Source of the DNA: Clostridiales bacterium
GTDB taxonomy: Bacteria; Bacillota; Clostridia; Saccharofermentanales; Saccharofermentanaceae
DNA: 64,000 nucleotides
Direction of reading: 5' to 3'
Assembly: GCA_017561715.1 (NCBI GenBank)
Contig: JAFZBN010000016.1
Coordinates: 62,001 to 126,000, forward strand
Below, one piece after another: positions 51,552 to 60,055 of this stretch. The notes under the pieces were generated by a model. That model was not told the origin of the DNA, made no database searches, and saw nothing but the letters and a program-made list of their open reading frames with translations. The stretch's first letter is position 1, and each line of letters begins with the position of its first letter. The translations under genes and the position numbers were made by a program.

Positions 51552-52345
51552 ACCTCTCGATCAAACACATTTCGAACGTACTCCATCGTACGGAAAAGAA
51601 GATCAATATCTTCCTGTCTTCCCATCTCGATCGACACTGCCTTTTGATATCCTTCGGCTTTGAGCAGTCCGGCGATCTGTTCATGCATTTTTCTTTTTCT
51701 GACCGGTTTCAATCCGGGTTCGCTGACATGGACATGATTGATGAGATCTGTCCTTCCCTTGAGGATATCGGCAGATTCTCCGTTTTCGATCATCGTTCCC
51801 ATATCAAGATTCAGCAGGAATCCTTTGGAATCGACAGCCTTTATCAGATCAAACGCCTCTTCCGTCGTATTGATGAAATTCGTATTATAGATCTTCGGAT
51901 TGGGCTCCATGGCGATCACCGTCTGATGCGCACAGGCATACTCACCCAGCTCCCGGAAGAAACTGATCGCGGATCCCGAGTCTTTCCCCTCAGGAACAGA
52001 ACGGCTTACCGGACATCCGAAAACCAGGTTTCCACATCCGATCGTCTGCGCAAAGTCCACCGCCTTCTTCGTGTAAGAGAGCAGCGCCTCACGCTCTTCT
52101 ACGGTTCCGAAAAGCTTCTCTTTCCGTCCATACCATATCGACTGCATCGAAGGGACCGTAAATCCATAGTTTGTCTGAAGGTCTTCTTTCCAACTTTCCG
52201 CGGCGGAGAGGTCTTCGTACGGAGTTTCCGTGAAGATACGCGTAGGCGCGATCTCCAGACCGGAAAAACCGTGGTCTTTCATAAAGCCGTATACTTTCTC
52301 GTCATTCTCAGCTGTCCAGGCAATATTTGAAATAGAGAGGATCAT
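51548..52345 (-). CDS. Sugar phosphate isomerase/epimerase-type TIM barrel
   Basis: AP-endonuclease-2-like TIM barrel of 265 residues. Strands SISNIAWTA, GLEIAPTRI, NLVFGCPVSR, VIAMEPNPK with the metal Glu, LLNLDMGTMIENG with the metal Asp, and NHVHVSEPG with the metal His follow the order of xylose-isomerase-like epimerases. It should isomerise or epimerise a keto sugar or a sugar derivative. Overlaps both neighbours by ATGA junctions, so it belongs to the same transcript as the epimerase-like and glycosyltransferase genes. Substrate not determined. Confidence 0.85.
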   Translation of the reverse strand: MILSISNIAWTAENDEKVYGFMKDHGFSGLEIAPTRIFTETPYEDLSAAESWKEDLQTNYGFTVPSMQSIWYGRKEKLFGTVEEREALLSYTKKAVDFAQTIGCGNLVFGCPVSRSVPEGKDSGSAISFFRELGEYACAHQTVIAMEPNPKIYNTNFINTTEEAFDLIKAVDSKGFLLNLDMGTMIENGESADILKGRTDLINHVHVSEPGLKPVRKRKMHEQIAGLLKAEGYQKAVSIEMGRQEDIDLLFRTMEYVRNVFDREV

Positions 52346-53292
52346 TGTTTTCCTCCTTCGGATACAGGAGCCTGTTTCGAATACTCTTCCACAAAATTCC
52401 TGATCCCGACAAGCACAGACTCCTTATCGCGGATGTATCCGTTCTTTCCGTTAAACAAAGCATCATGTATGGTCCGGTAATCATAATCTGCAGGCGCGGA
52501 TGCCAGTTCATTCACGAAGTCCTCACCTGTCAGGTATCTGTACAGTTCTCCCGCAGATACGGGTTCAGTCGCCGGATGCCAAAGCGTGATCCCTGCATTC
52601 AGTGCAATGTTCATGTCCGCCCACAGATCCTTCAAATCGTAAAACTGGAACCGGCTCCGGCTGTCTGTGAAATTCAGCGCGGAAAAACCCAGCGCGCGGA
52701 ACATATCCTTCAAGCCTTCTTTTTCCGGACCGGAAACATTTACTTTATAGAATCCGTTTGCCTGTTTGTCATAATACTTCAGAAGTTCCGGCTGCTTTTC
52801 CGACAGTTCGATAAACTTTTTCTCATTAAGCATAAACGGGACTACGTTGATAAAGTCATAGATGAAGTTCTTCTTGATGTTTCTTCCGAAAAGTCCGGGC
52901 AGTCTGATGATCAGCGCATCCGGATAATTCTCTCTCACCCGGCACTCCAGAAGATACCGGTGATATCCATATGCGGCCAGACCGGAAACATCGATCGTTG
53001 AATTTTCATCGACACCCAGCGGACTTTTGAATACATCGATCGTTGAGATCAGCACAAGTTTTTTCGGGGCGATCTTCGATATATTATTCTCCGCATCTTC
53101 GATCATCAGAAGATCCTTCTCCGGATCATTATTGGCAAGATATTTTTCGGCACGAAGTCCCGAATACACAAGAAGATCGGGCTTCGTCCCAAAGGCATCC
53201 CGAATATTCCCGGAATTGTATTTCGCGTCAAAATCTCCTGCCGCGGCCAGATTGCTGCCGACAAATCCGGTATATCCTACTATCGCTTTCAC
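52342..53292 (-). CDS. NAD-dependent epimerase/dehydratase-like (extended SDR)
   Basis: Rossmann protein with GYTGFVGSNL as the nucleotide-binding glycine motif at residues 6-15, LVLISTIDVF as the strand bearing the Ser/Thr, and YGYHRYLLE near residue 108. There the usual YxxxK catalytic pair reads YxxxR, which raises doubt about normal redox activity. IIRLPGLFGRNIKKN follows as in nucleotide-sugar epimerases. 316 residues. It overlaps the isomerase gene (ATGA) and lies 19 bases after the membrane GT2 gene. Confidence 0.8.
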   Translation of the reverse strand: MKAIVGYTGFVGSNLAAAGDFDAKYNSGNIRDAFGTKPDLLVYSGLRAEKYLANNDPEKDLLMIEDAENNISKIAPKKLVLISTIDVFKSPLGVDENSTIDVSGLAAYGYHRYLLECRVRENYPDALIIRLPGLFGRNIKKNFIYDFINVVPFMLNEKKFIELSEKQPELLKYYDKQANGFYKVNVSGPEKEGLKDMFRALGFSALNFTDSRSRFQFYDLKDLWADMNIALNAGITLWHPATEPVSAGELYRYLTGEDFVNELASAPADYDYRTIHDALFNGKNGYIRDKESVLVGIRNFVEEYSKQAPVSEGGKQ

Positions 53293-53311
53293 CCTGCTAT
53301 CTCCTTCACAC

Positions 53312-54250
53312 TTATTTGGTCAGTTTCTCAATGCTCTCGAAACTGTACTGCTTTCTTCTGAACACCAGCTGAAGGATCAGCTGAAGGTACTTGATAATGA
53401 TCGTCAGGATCCCGAAAAGACCAAAGAAGCAGACTGACAGGAACAGGATCATTGTCGTCCAGCCTGCGACCGGATTTGCCATGATATATGTGATCACCGC
53501 ATAGGCGACCACAAATAGAGACATACACATCATAAGGAAAGTCATGACCATAGAAAAACGGTAACCGACTTTGGTAAACAAAAGCAGCGAATCCAAAGCA
53601 AGACCGGAACGGTATGTCTTTTCTTTCTTATCGGTCCGGGATCTGTTCTTCGCGACAAGGGAATAGCGGATGTTGTCAGTTTTCAGTCCGCAGTTCGCGT
53701 ACAGTGCTTTTCGATAGAAAATACTCTTATTCATTGAGCTGACCCGGTTGATCACACGCCGGCTGATCACGCGGAAAGTCTCTGTCGACATAGTACTCGG
53801 AATATCCGCATATCTGTCGAAGATCCTGTAAAAGAGTCTGGACGAGAACTTCTCTTTCCGGTCCGGTGACGCGCTGACGATATCATATCCTTCCAGCGCG
53901 TGTCTGTAGACCTTCATGATCATATCCGGATCATAGTCGATAAATGTATTATCAAACTCAAATACATAGTCTCCGATCGCCATATCGACGCCGGCGTTCA
54001 TTGCGAGTTCCAGTCCGTGATAATAACTCATATTGACCACGGTAATACTGGTCGTTGCCGCGTCATTACTTACGGTCTTGATCACGGAAAGGCTGTCGTC
54101 ATCTGAGAAGTCATTCACACATATGATCTCAGAGTGCTCGAAGTTTCTCTCCATCACTTTGATGATCGTTCGAAGAAATCCTTCAAGTCTCTCACTTGCA
54201 TTATGAACGTAGATTACCGCGGAAACAAAACTCTTCTCTTTATTCTCCAT
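53312..54250 (-). CDS. Membrane-anchored family 2 glycosyltransferase
   Basis: GT2 domain at residues 8-225 with VSAVIYVHNASERLEGFL, IICVNDFSDDDSL and FEFDNTFIDYD near 97 replacing the DxD motif. Two membrane helices follow (235-262 and 268-292). This is the GtrB/CsbB topology, in which the enzyme loads a sugar onto undecaprenyl phosphate. In Bacillus, CsbB supplies the lipid-linked sugar used by YfhO, so this gene may feed the two YfhO proteins 14 kb away. 312 residues; overlaps the FAD gene by 11 bases. The link to YfhO is inference. Confidence 0.85.
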   Translation of the reverse strand: MENKEKSFVSAVIYVHNASERLEGFLRTIIKVMERNFEHSEIICVNDFSDDDSLSVIKTVSNDAATTSITVVNMSYYHGLELAMNAGVDMAIGDYVFEFDNTFIDYDPDMIMKVYRHALEGYDIVSASPDRKEKFSSRLFYRIFDRYADIPSTMSTETFRVISRRVINRVSSMNKSIFYRKALYANCGLKTDNIRYSLVAKNRSRTDKKEKTYRSGLALDSLLLFTKVGYRFSMVMTFLMMCMSLFVVAYAVITYIMANPVAGWTTMILFLSVCFFGLFGILTIIIKYLQLILQLVFRRKQYSFESIEKLTK

Positions 54251-55379
54251 CTGTCAACACCTCGTCAAGATCATAGACCGTATTTATCTTGCCTGATAAA
54301 ACGCCGACAAAAGTCGGACCGGATGTATATTTCCTTATCACCGTCGGCCGCGAATCATCGATCTCCGAACTCATCAGTATCGGTTTCATCGAGTATAGCG
54401 ACTGTTTATATGTAAACCCATACTCATCGAGCATATACTTTCTCGCCAGATTGGACATGTATGGGAACGCGGTCTTCGGTCTCGCCGGACATACGTTGCA
54501 GTTTCCCAACCGCTCCTTCGAACAGAAGCCTTCACTTTTATCCTGGCACGGGAATGTCGGCAGCTCATCGTAGCAGGTCGTATGCGGAGTAAATGTTACT
54601 GAAGTCAGTGAATGACACCCGGTCATTCCGAACGGCATGATCGAGAAAAAAGGTCCGTCCATTACGGTAAAACCGATATTCTTCAAGCTGTCATTCACAT
54701 CACATAGGATGATCTCGCACAATTCGTATTTGATGCCGAACTTCTCCAGTCCGGCCATTTTCAGAATCTGATTCGTTCCGGCATATGTGGCGTTTAATAC
54801 ATAGCCGCTCCGATAAGAATTCCCATTCTCTTCACTGATCACATAAGCATCGTCTGTTCTTTCGATCTTCGTGATCCGCGCACCATATACAAAACGGACA
54901 GACTTTTCATGATCCTTCAGTTTTTCCAGGAAATACTCTTTCAGTTTCATCGCGTCATAGGTATATTCACGGGTCCGGAATACACCATCGCACATGCCCG
55001 GTTTGAAATAGGTCTCCGCGTACAGTTCCTCACAGGGAATACCGGCAGCTCTGCAGAAGTCCTTAAACTGCTTGCCGTCCGACCAGGAATACATGCTGGA
55101 AGTCGCATAGATCTGATCAAATTCCCGGTTGATGCAGAAATCATAATCCCGGTTAAAGCGCTCGAAATAGCCGGCAGTCTTCATCGCGGTGGAAATGGAT
55201 CTCGGATAATGATAGCCCTGGTGAACTCTGGCCTGATTTACATACGTGGCCCGCTGAAAAGGAGCAGGATCACACTCCAGGACAAGTATATTCTGTCCCC
55301 GTTCGCAACAGAAAAGAGCGGAATACAAACCGTAAAGACCCGCCCCGAGAATAATCTTGTCAAAACGTTCTGAAGCCAT
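54240..55379 (-). CDS. FAD-dependent oxidoreductase (DAO type) with a Cys cluster
   Basis: Glycine-rich FAD motif GAGLYGLYSALFC near residue 11, followed by ILVLECDPAPF. The covalent- or isoalloxazine-side segment QARVHQGYHYPRS near 47 resembles DAO-family enzymes. Near residue 285 the stretch FPCQDKSEGFC and GNCNVCPARPK gives four cysteines within 20 residues, as in an iron-sulfur or zinc site. 379 residues. The ATG follows GGAGAAAGG; a TTG five codons earlier overlaps that site. First gene of the operon, under the promoter at 55455-55483. It may oxidise a sugar or an amino sugar for the glycan; substrate unknown. Confidence 0.8.
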   Translation of the reverse strand: MASERFDKIILGAGLYGLYSALFCCERGQNILVLECDPAPFQRATYVNQARVHQGYHYPRSISTAMKTAGYFERFNRDYDFCINREFDQIYATSSMYSWSDGKQFKDFCRAAGIPCEELYAETYFKPGMCDGVFRTREYTYDAMKLKEYFLEKLKDHEKSVRFVYGARITKIERTDDAYVISEENGNSYRSGYVLNATYAGTNQILKMAGLEKFGIKYELCEIILCDVNDSLKNIGFTVMDGPFFSIMPFGMTGCHSLTSVTFTPHTTCYDELPTFPCQDKSEGFCSKERLGNCNVCPARPKTAFPYMSNLARKYMLDEYGFTYKQSLYSMKPILMSSEIDDSRPTVIRKYTSGPTFVGVLSGKINTVYDLDEVLTDGE

Positions 55380-55454
55380 TTCGCCTTTCTCCAATGCCGT
55401 ACGTGCTTTTGGCCCGCAAATCCGATTCTTACACTGCAGGGAACAGCTAAATCA

Positions 55455-55483
55455 AGTGTACGAAATGTCCTATTTCCTGTCAA
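55455..55483 (-). promoter_or_regulatory. Promoter of the five-gene sugar operon
   Basis: Minus-strand TTGACA (55478-55483), 17-base spacer, TACACT (55455-55460). The leader before the FAD gene is about 75 bases. Confidence 0.8.
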
Positions 55484-55511
55484 CGTTCGAGGGGTGTCCG
55501 ACACCTCTTCG

Positions 55512-56804
55512 TCACAGAAGACGGAGTCTGAGCGTCACAGCAAGACCTCCGTCTTTATTGGCTGCCGTGATCTCGCCGCCCATCTTCTCCATGAGGTAGC
55601 GGGAGATATAAAGACCCAGTCCTGCGCCGTCTTTTTCTCCGGCGTTGCTGCCGCGCTTGTATTTTCCGAAGATCGTCTCGATCTCGGATTCGGGCACTCC
55701 GCCGCCGTGATCGCCGATCTCGACGACTAGGAAGCGAGTGTTACCGACACCTTTTTCGATGCGGCTGCTGACTGTCATTTCGGTGTCTGCATATTTGTAG
55801 GAATTGGCAAAGATATTGTTGATGACCTGATTGAGGCGGAGGGGATCCGCAGAGACGACGGCCTCTTCGATCTTAAACTCCGGTAGCTTTTTCTTATAGT
55901 CGGCTTCCGAGATAAAGTGCTCGATATCCTTTGAGGTCACTTCCCCGGGATTTACTTCCAGGTGTTCGAGTTCCTCGAGCGTCGCATGGAAAAGATTCGA
56001 TACCAGACTGTCGATCTGATCGGCCTTGGCATTGATGCTTCGGATCGTTTTCTTTTCTTCTTCGTCATGCGCCGAAAGCTCCATAACTTCCGCCATCGCC
56101 TTGATGGAGGTGACCGGTGTCTTGATATCGTGAGAAAGCTGCGCGACAAGTTCTTTTCGAGCATTCACGGCCTCGGCTTCGCGAAGCTTGCTGGCCTTAA
56201 GTTCTTCGCGCATGATGTCAAAGCTCTCGGTAAAAGCGCCGAACACGTGGTTCCTGTCCATCTGCATCGGAACATCGAGATTGCCGGACGCGACCTCGGA
56301 AGCGAAGTGCTGCATCTTGTTGAAAGGATCGACGATGCGCTTCTTGAGATACAGAAAATAACCAAGGGTCGCCGCAAGCATCGAGAAAAGAACGGCACCG
56401 CAGATAATGGAGATGCGGCGGTTCCGAGCGGCCTGCTGATCCCGGTAATCGTTATGCACCAGAAGTTTTCCGACCACTTCGCCATCCTCATTTGTGATGT
56501 CGCGGATCACGTCATAGTTCGTCGTCGCGGACGAGACTGACGTGGAGATATGCTTTTCGGTATAGATCAGAAGATTGCCGTCGTTGTCGATCACGGCGTA
56601 TTCGAACGGCTGATCCGTCGGGATCAGATCTTTCTTGTGATCCTTAGTGTTTTCCCAGTCTTTTCCGAGCGCGATGGTCAGGCGGTTGATCTCCGTCGGA
56701 TAGGAAGTGATCTTCTGCGAAGTGATGGCATTGATGCGGAAGCACACGACCACGAGAACGAGTAGAAAGAACACGGTAAAGATCAGCAGGGACTTCGTCT
56801 TCAC
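55512..56804 (-). CDS. Sensor histidine kinase
   Basis: Membrane segments at about residues 5-22 and 131-152 flank an extracytoplasmic sensor with FEYAVIDNDGNLLIYTEKHI. A HAMP linker, the phosphoacceptor box LSHDIKTPVTS with His225, and an ATPase domain with NQVINNIFANSYKY, EIGDHGGGVP and GAGLGLYISR follow. 430 residues. The start is a GTG overlapping the response-regulator stop (GTGA) with GGAGGA six bases before it; the longer frame beginning at an ATG 11 codons earlier lies inside the regulator gene. Signal unknown. Confidence 0.93.
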   Translation of the reverse strand: MKTKSLLIFTVFFLLVLVVVCFRINAITSQKITSYPTEINRLTIALGKDWENTKDHKKDLIPTDQPFEYAVIDNDGNLLIYTEKHISTSVSSATTNYDVIRDITNEDGEVVGKLLVHNDYRDQQAARNRRISIICGAVLFSMLAATLGYFLYLKKRIVDPFNKMQHFASEVASGNLDVPMQMDRNHVFGAFTESFDIMREELKASKLREAEAVNARKELVAQLSHDIKTPVTSIKAMAEVMELSAHDEEEKKTIRSINAKADQIDSLVSNLFHATLEELEHLEVNPGEVTSKDIEHFISEADYKKKLPEFKIEEAVVSADPLRLNQVINNIFANSYKYADTEMTVSSRIEKGVGNTRFLVVEIGDHGGGVPESEIETIFGKYKRGSNAGEKDGAGLGLYISRYLMEKMGGEITAANKDGGLAVTLRLRLL

Positions 56805-57505
56805 GGCTGATCCTCCAGGATGAATCCGGATCCCCATACCGTTTTGATGAAGGACGGATTGCTCGCGTCGTCTTCGATCTTCTCTCGAAGGTGACGGATG
56901 TGGACGTTCAGCGTAACATCGCCGACGAACTCCGTGCCCCAGATCTTTTCGAAGAATTCTTCCTTCTTGATGATACGGTTTCGGTTATTGAGCATATAGA
57001 CCAGAAGGCGGAATTCCATGGCCTTAAGAGGAGTCTTCTCCCCGTCTTTGATGACAACGGCACGTAGTAGATCGATCGTGGCGTTTCCGAGTTTGACGAT
57101 ATTCTTCGACTCTTCCGTTTCGGAAGAACTGCTGTTAGCTTCTTCGTATCTTTTTAAGGCCGCCTTGACTTTGGCAAGAAGGACTCCGAGCGAATAGGGC
57201 TTACAGATATAATCGTCTCCGCCGATGGAAAGCGCCAGGAGCATGTCGTCTTCTGCGGATCTTGCGCTGATGAAAAAGATCGGAACGTTCATTTTCGCGC
57301 GGATCATCTGGCAAAGCTCAAATCCGGAATCTTCGCCGAGATTGATGTCCAGAAGGATCAGCGAGCAGGTGTTTTCGTTAAAGAATTCGAGCGCGGAATC
57401 CTTGTCGGTAACGTAAGTTGCCGACACTCCCGACATATTGAAATATTTCGACGTGTACTCGGAAAGTTCGAGCTCGTCGTCTACGATCAGAACACTGTAG
57501 TGCAT
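56801..57505 (-). CDS. OmpR-family response regulator
   Basis: Receiver domain with VLIVDDE, phosphoacceptor Asp53 in ILLDINLG, and Lys102 in ICKPY; then a winged-helix DNA-binding domain with TLNVHIRHLREKI and FIKTVWGSGFIL. 234 residues, VanR/PhoP-like. It follows metH by only 27 bases on the same strand, with no terminator seen, and overlaps the kinase gene. It may be read through from metH as well as from its own start. Targets are unknown. Confidence 0.94.
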   Translation of the reverse strand: MHYSVLIVDDELELSEYTSKYFNMSGVSATYVTDKDSALEFFNENTCSLILLDINLGEDSGFELCQMIRAKMNVPIFFISARSAEDDMLLALSIGGDDYICKPYSLGVLLAKVKAALKRYEEANSSSSETEESKNIVKLGNATIDLLRAVVIKDGEKTPLKAMEFRLLVYMLNNRNRIIKKEEFFEKIWGTEFVGDVTLNVHIRHLREKIEDDASNPSFIKTVWGSGFILEDQP

Positions 57506-57532
57506 ATTACCTCATCCCCCGTGGTACTGCTC

Positions 57533-59980
57533 TTACTGTTTCTTTAATGCCTCGTCGATCTCTTCTGCGTAACGGACGGTCTCCATCGCGTCTCTACAGT
57601 ATTTGTCGGCGCCGATAGCGTCCGAATATTCCTGTGTCAGGACCGCGCCGCCGACACAGACTTTTGCCCACGGAGCCTGCTCACGCAGGAGCTTGATGGT
57701 CTCTTCCATCGCGGGAACCGTGGTCGTCATAAGTGCCGACAGTCCGACGATCGGGGCATGCAGCCTTACGACCTCATCGACGACCGTCTGTTCCGGAACG
57801 TCCTTTCCGAGGTCAGATACGGCAAATCCGTAGTTCTCCAAAATGAGTTTGACGATGTTCTTGCCGATATCGTGGATATCGCCGTGAACGGTCGCGATTA
57901 CGAAGGCGCAGCGCGAGGATCCCGTGTTTCCGTCTTCACTTGCCGCCATCGCTACCTTTACTTCTTCAAAAGCACTTTTCGCTGCTTCTGCCGCCATAAG
58001 AAGCTGCGGAAGATAAACTTTCTTCTTTTCGAAATCCGCGCCGACGATATTCAGTGCCGGGATTACTTCCGACTGGATGATCTCGAGCGGTTTTCTCTCG
58101 GCGAGCATCGCCTTGGTGAGTGCCCCCGTCTTTTCTTTAAGTCCTCTTACGATCGCTTTCTGAAGTTCCGAGGTCGGTCCTTCGCCGCTTTCCCCGGATG
58201 TCTTCGGCGCCTCCGCGGGAGCTCCCGCTGCCGGTGCCGTCATGGTCGGAGCCGGAAGATTCTGCGCGTAACTGATGTAGTCCATGCAGTTTTCATCCAT
58301 GTTATGCAGCGCACGGAACGCATGGTAGACATTCATCATCTCCTGGGAGTACGGGTTCATGATCGCCGCCGAAAGTCCGTCCTGAAGACAAAGGGCGAAG
58401 AAGGTAGAAGTGATGATATTTCTGCTCGGAAGTCCGAACGAAACATTCGAGATGCCGAGCGATGTATTTACTTTCAGATCGTGACGGATGCGGTGAACGG
58501 CCTGCATCGTGGCAAGTGCCGCCGTCGTGTCCGCGGAAATCGTCATGGCGAGCGGGTCGAAGATGAGATCCTTTTTTGAGATGCCGAAATCGGCCGCTCT
58601 CTTAATGATCTTCTCGGCGATCGCGACACGTTCTTCCGCTGTATCCGGGATACCGCCCTCATCGAGTGTCAGGGCAACAACGAAACCTCCGTACTTTGCA
58701 ACGAGCGGGAAGATCACGCTCATGACTTCTTCTTTACCGTTCACGGAGTTGACCATTGCTTTTCCGTTATAAGCGCGAAGTCCTGCTTCCATGGCGATCG
58801 GGTCGGTCGTGTCGAGCTGCAGCGGAAGATCCGTTACTGCCTGCAGTTCCCTGACCGCGCGAAGCAGGAAAGCCGGCTCGTCGATCTCGGGAAGACCGAC
58901 GTTAACGTCGAGAAGCTGGACTCCCGCGTCCTGCTGTTTCAAGGCTTCACCTAAGATATAGTCGATATCGTTTTCACGAAGTGCCTGCTGGAAGCGCTTC
59001 TTTCCCGTAGGATTGATGCGTTCACCGATCAGGATCGGGCTGTCGCCGAACTTCACCGCGTGCGTATAAGACGAAACGAGGGACAGGTTCTTTTCGGTCA
59101 CTGGAACCGGTGTGATGGACTTCGATTTTTCGACGACCGCGCGGATATAGTCAGGTGTCGTACCGCAGCAGCCGCCCGCGATGCGCACGCCTTTTTCGAG
59201 AAGTTTTCCGACAGACTCGGAGAACTCGGGCGGGAATACATCGTAAACGGTCTTTCCGTTCTCGGATCTCGGAAGACCCGCGTTCGGCTTCAAAAGCACC
59301 GGTACGGAAGCATATTCGAGATACTCTTCCACAACGCCGATCAGCTGGTCCGGACCAAGTGAGCAGTTCGCGCCGATCGCGTCGGCATGCATGCCCTCGA
59401 GCATCGCGACCATCGCGGCCGGCGACGCGCCCGTCATGAGCTTACCGTCGGCGCCATAGGCGTTGGAAACAAATACCGGAAGATCCGTGTTTTCTTTTAC
59501 CGCAAGGAGCGCAGCCTTTGTATCATAGCTGTCGTTCATGGTCTCGATGAATACGAGATCGACACCCGCGGCCACACCGATTTTCACGGTCTTAGCATAC
59601 ATCGCGACCGCGTCTTCAAATTCATAGTCACCATATGGCTTAAGGAGTTTTCCTAAAGGACCGATGTCGAGCGCGACATATTTTTCCTGCGTACCCGTAC
59701 TCTGGCGAGCCGCTTCACGCGCGTTCTTTACCGCCGCCGTGACGAGCTGCTCGAGTTCTTCGTCGTCGAACTTCAATCCGTTCGCGCCGAAGGTATTACT
59801 TAAAACAACATTGGAACCTGCGTCATAGTAGGACTTCTGGATCCTGATGATCTCCTCCGGACGAGTCACGTTCCATCTTTCCGGAAGCTCTCCCGGCTGA
59901 AGTCCCGCCTCCTGAAGAAGCGTACCCATTCCTCCGTCAAGGAACAGGAAATTGTCTTTCATGTATTCACGAATATTCAT
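57533..59980 (-). CDS. metH: Cobalamin-dependent methionine synthase, lacking the reactivation domain
   Basis: Moves a methyl group from 5-methyl-THF via cobalamin to homocysteine. Domain order: homocysteine domain (1-300) with GANCSLGP and GGCCGTTPDY giving the three zinc Cys; pterin domain (318-570) beginning ILIGERINPTGKKRF; helical cap and cobalamin domain (600-815) with HGDIHDIGKNI, whose His is the lower cobalt ligand. It is 815 residues against about 1230 for E. coli MetH. The AdoMet-binding reactivation domain is absent and is encoded separately 2.6 kb upstream on the same strand. GAGGGG lies seven bases before the ATG and can be hidden in a leader hairpin. Confidence 0.96.
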   Translation of the reverse strand: MNIREYMKDNFLFLDGGMGTLLQEAGLQPGELPERWNVTRPEEIIRIQKSYYDAGSNVVLSNTFGANGLKFDDEELEQLVTAAVKNAREAARQSTGTQEKYVALDIGPLGKLLKPYGDYEFEDAVAMYAKTVKIGVAAGVDLVFIETMNDSYDTKAALLAVKENTDLPVFVSNAYGADGKLMTGASPAAMVAMLEGMHADAIGANCSLGPDQLIGVVEEYLEYASVPVLLKPNAGLPRSENGKTVYDVFPPEFSESVGKLLEKGVRIAGGCCGTTPDYIRAVVEKSKSITPVPVTEKNLSLVSSYTHAVKFGDSPILIGERINPTGKKRFQQALRENDIDYILGEALKQQDAGVQLLDVNVGLPEIDEPAFLLRAVRELQAVTDLPLQLDTTDPIAMEAGLRAYNGKAMVNSVNGKEEVMSVIFPLVAKYGGFVVALTLDEGGIPDTAEERVAIAEKIIKRAADFGISKKDLIFDPLAMTISADTTAALATMQAVHRIRHDLKVNTSLGISNVSFGLPSRNIITSTFFALCLQDGLSAAIMNPYSQEMMNVYHAFRALHNMDENCMDYISYAQNLPAPTMTAPAAGAPAEAPKTSGESGEGPTSELQKAIVRGLKEKTGALTKAMLAERKPLEIIQSEVIPALNIVGADFEKKKVYLPQLLMAAEAAKSAFEEVKVAMAASEDGNTGSSRCAFVIATVHGDIHDIGKNIVKLILENYGFAVSDLGKDVPEQTVVDEVVRLHAPIVGLSALMTTTVPAMEETIKLLREQAPWAKVCVGGAVLTQEYSDAIGADKYCRDAMETVRYAEEIDEALKKQ

Positions 59981-59985
59981 GCAGG

Positions 59986-60020
59986 TCCCCTCGTTTAGAC
60001 AAGTCTCTGCGAGGATTGTA
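59986..60020 (-). promoter_or_regulatory. metH promoter -10 and leader hairpin covering the ribosome site
   Basis: A minus-strand TACAAT (60015-60020) is preceded by TGA (extended -10; -35 poor). Immediately after, UCCUCG can pair with CGAGGG, which overlaps the GAGGGG ribosome site, around an inner AGA-CUUG-UCU hairpin. Control of translation by this fold is possible. Confidence 0.4.
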
Positions 60021-60055
60021 TCACATTTTCAGAAGGCGCGCCTGCCTGTATGTCA

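Noticed and set aside
55485..55511. Terminator after the histidine kinase
   Set aside because: The inverted repeat GGTGTC/GACACC leaves almost no loop and has no T run.
58000..60000. Truncation of metH by frameshift, since it lacks the fourth domain
   Set aside because: The frame ends cleanly after the cobalamin domain, the next gene follows properly, and a complete activation domain is encoded at 62540-63211.
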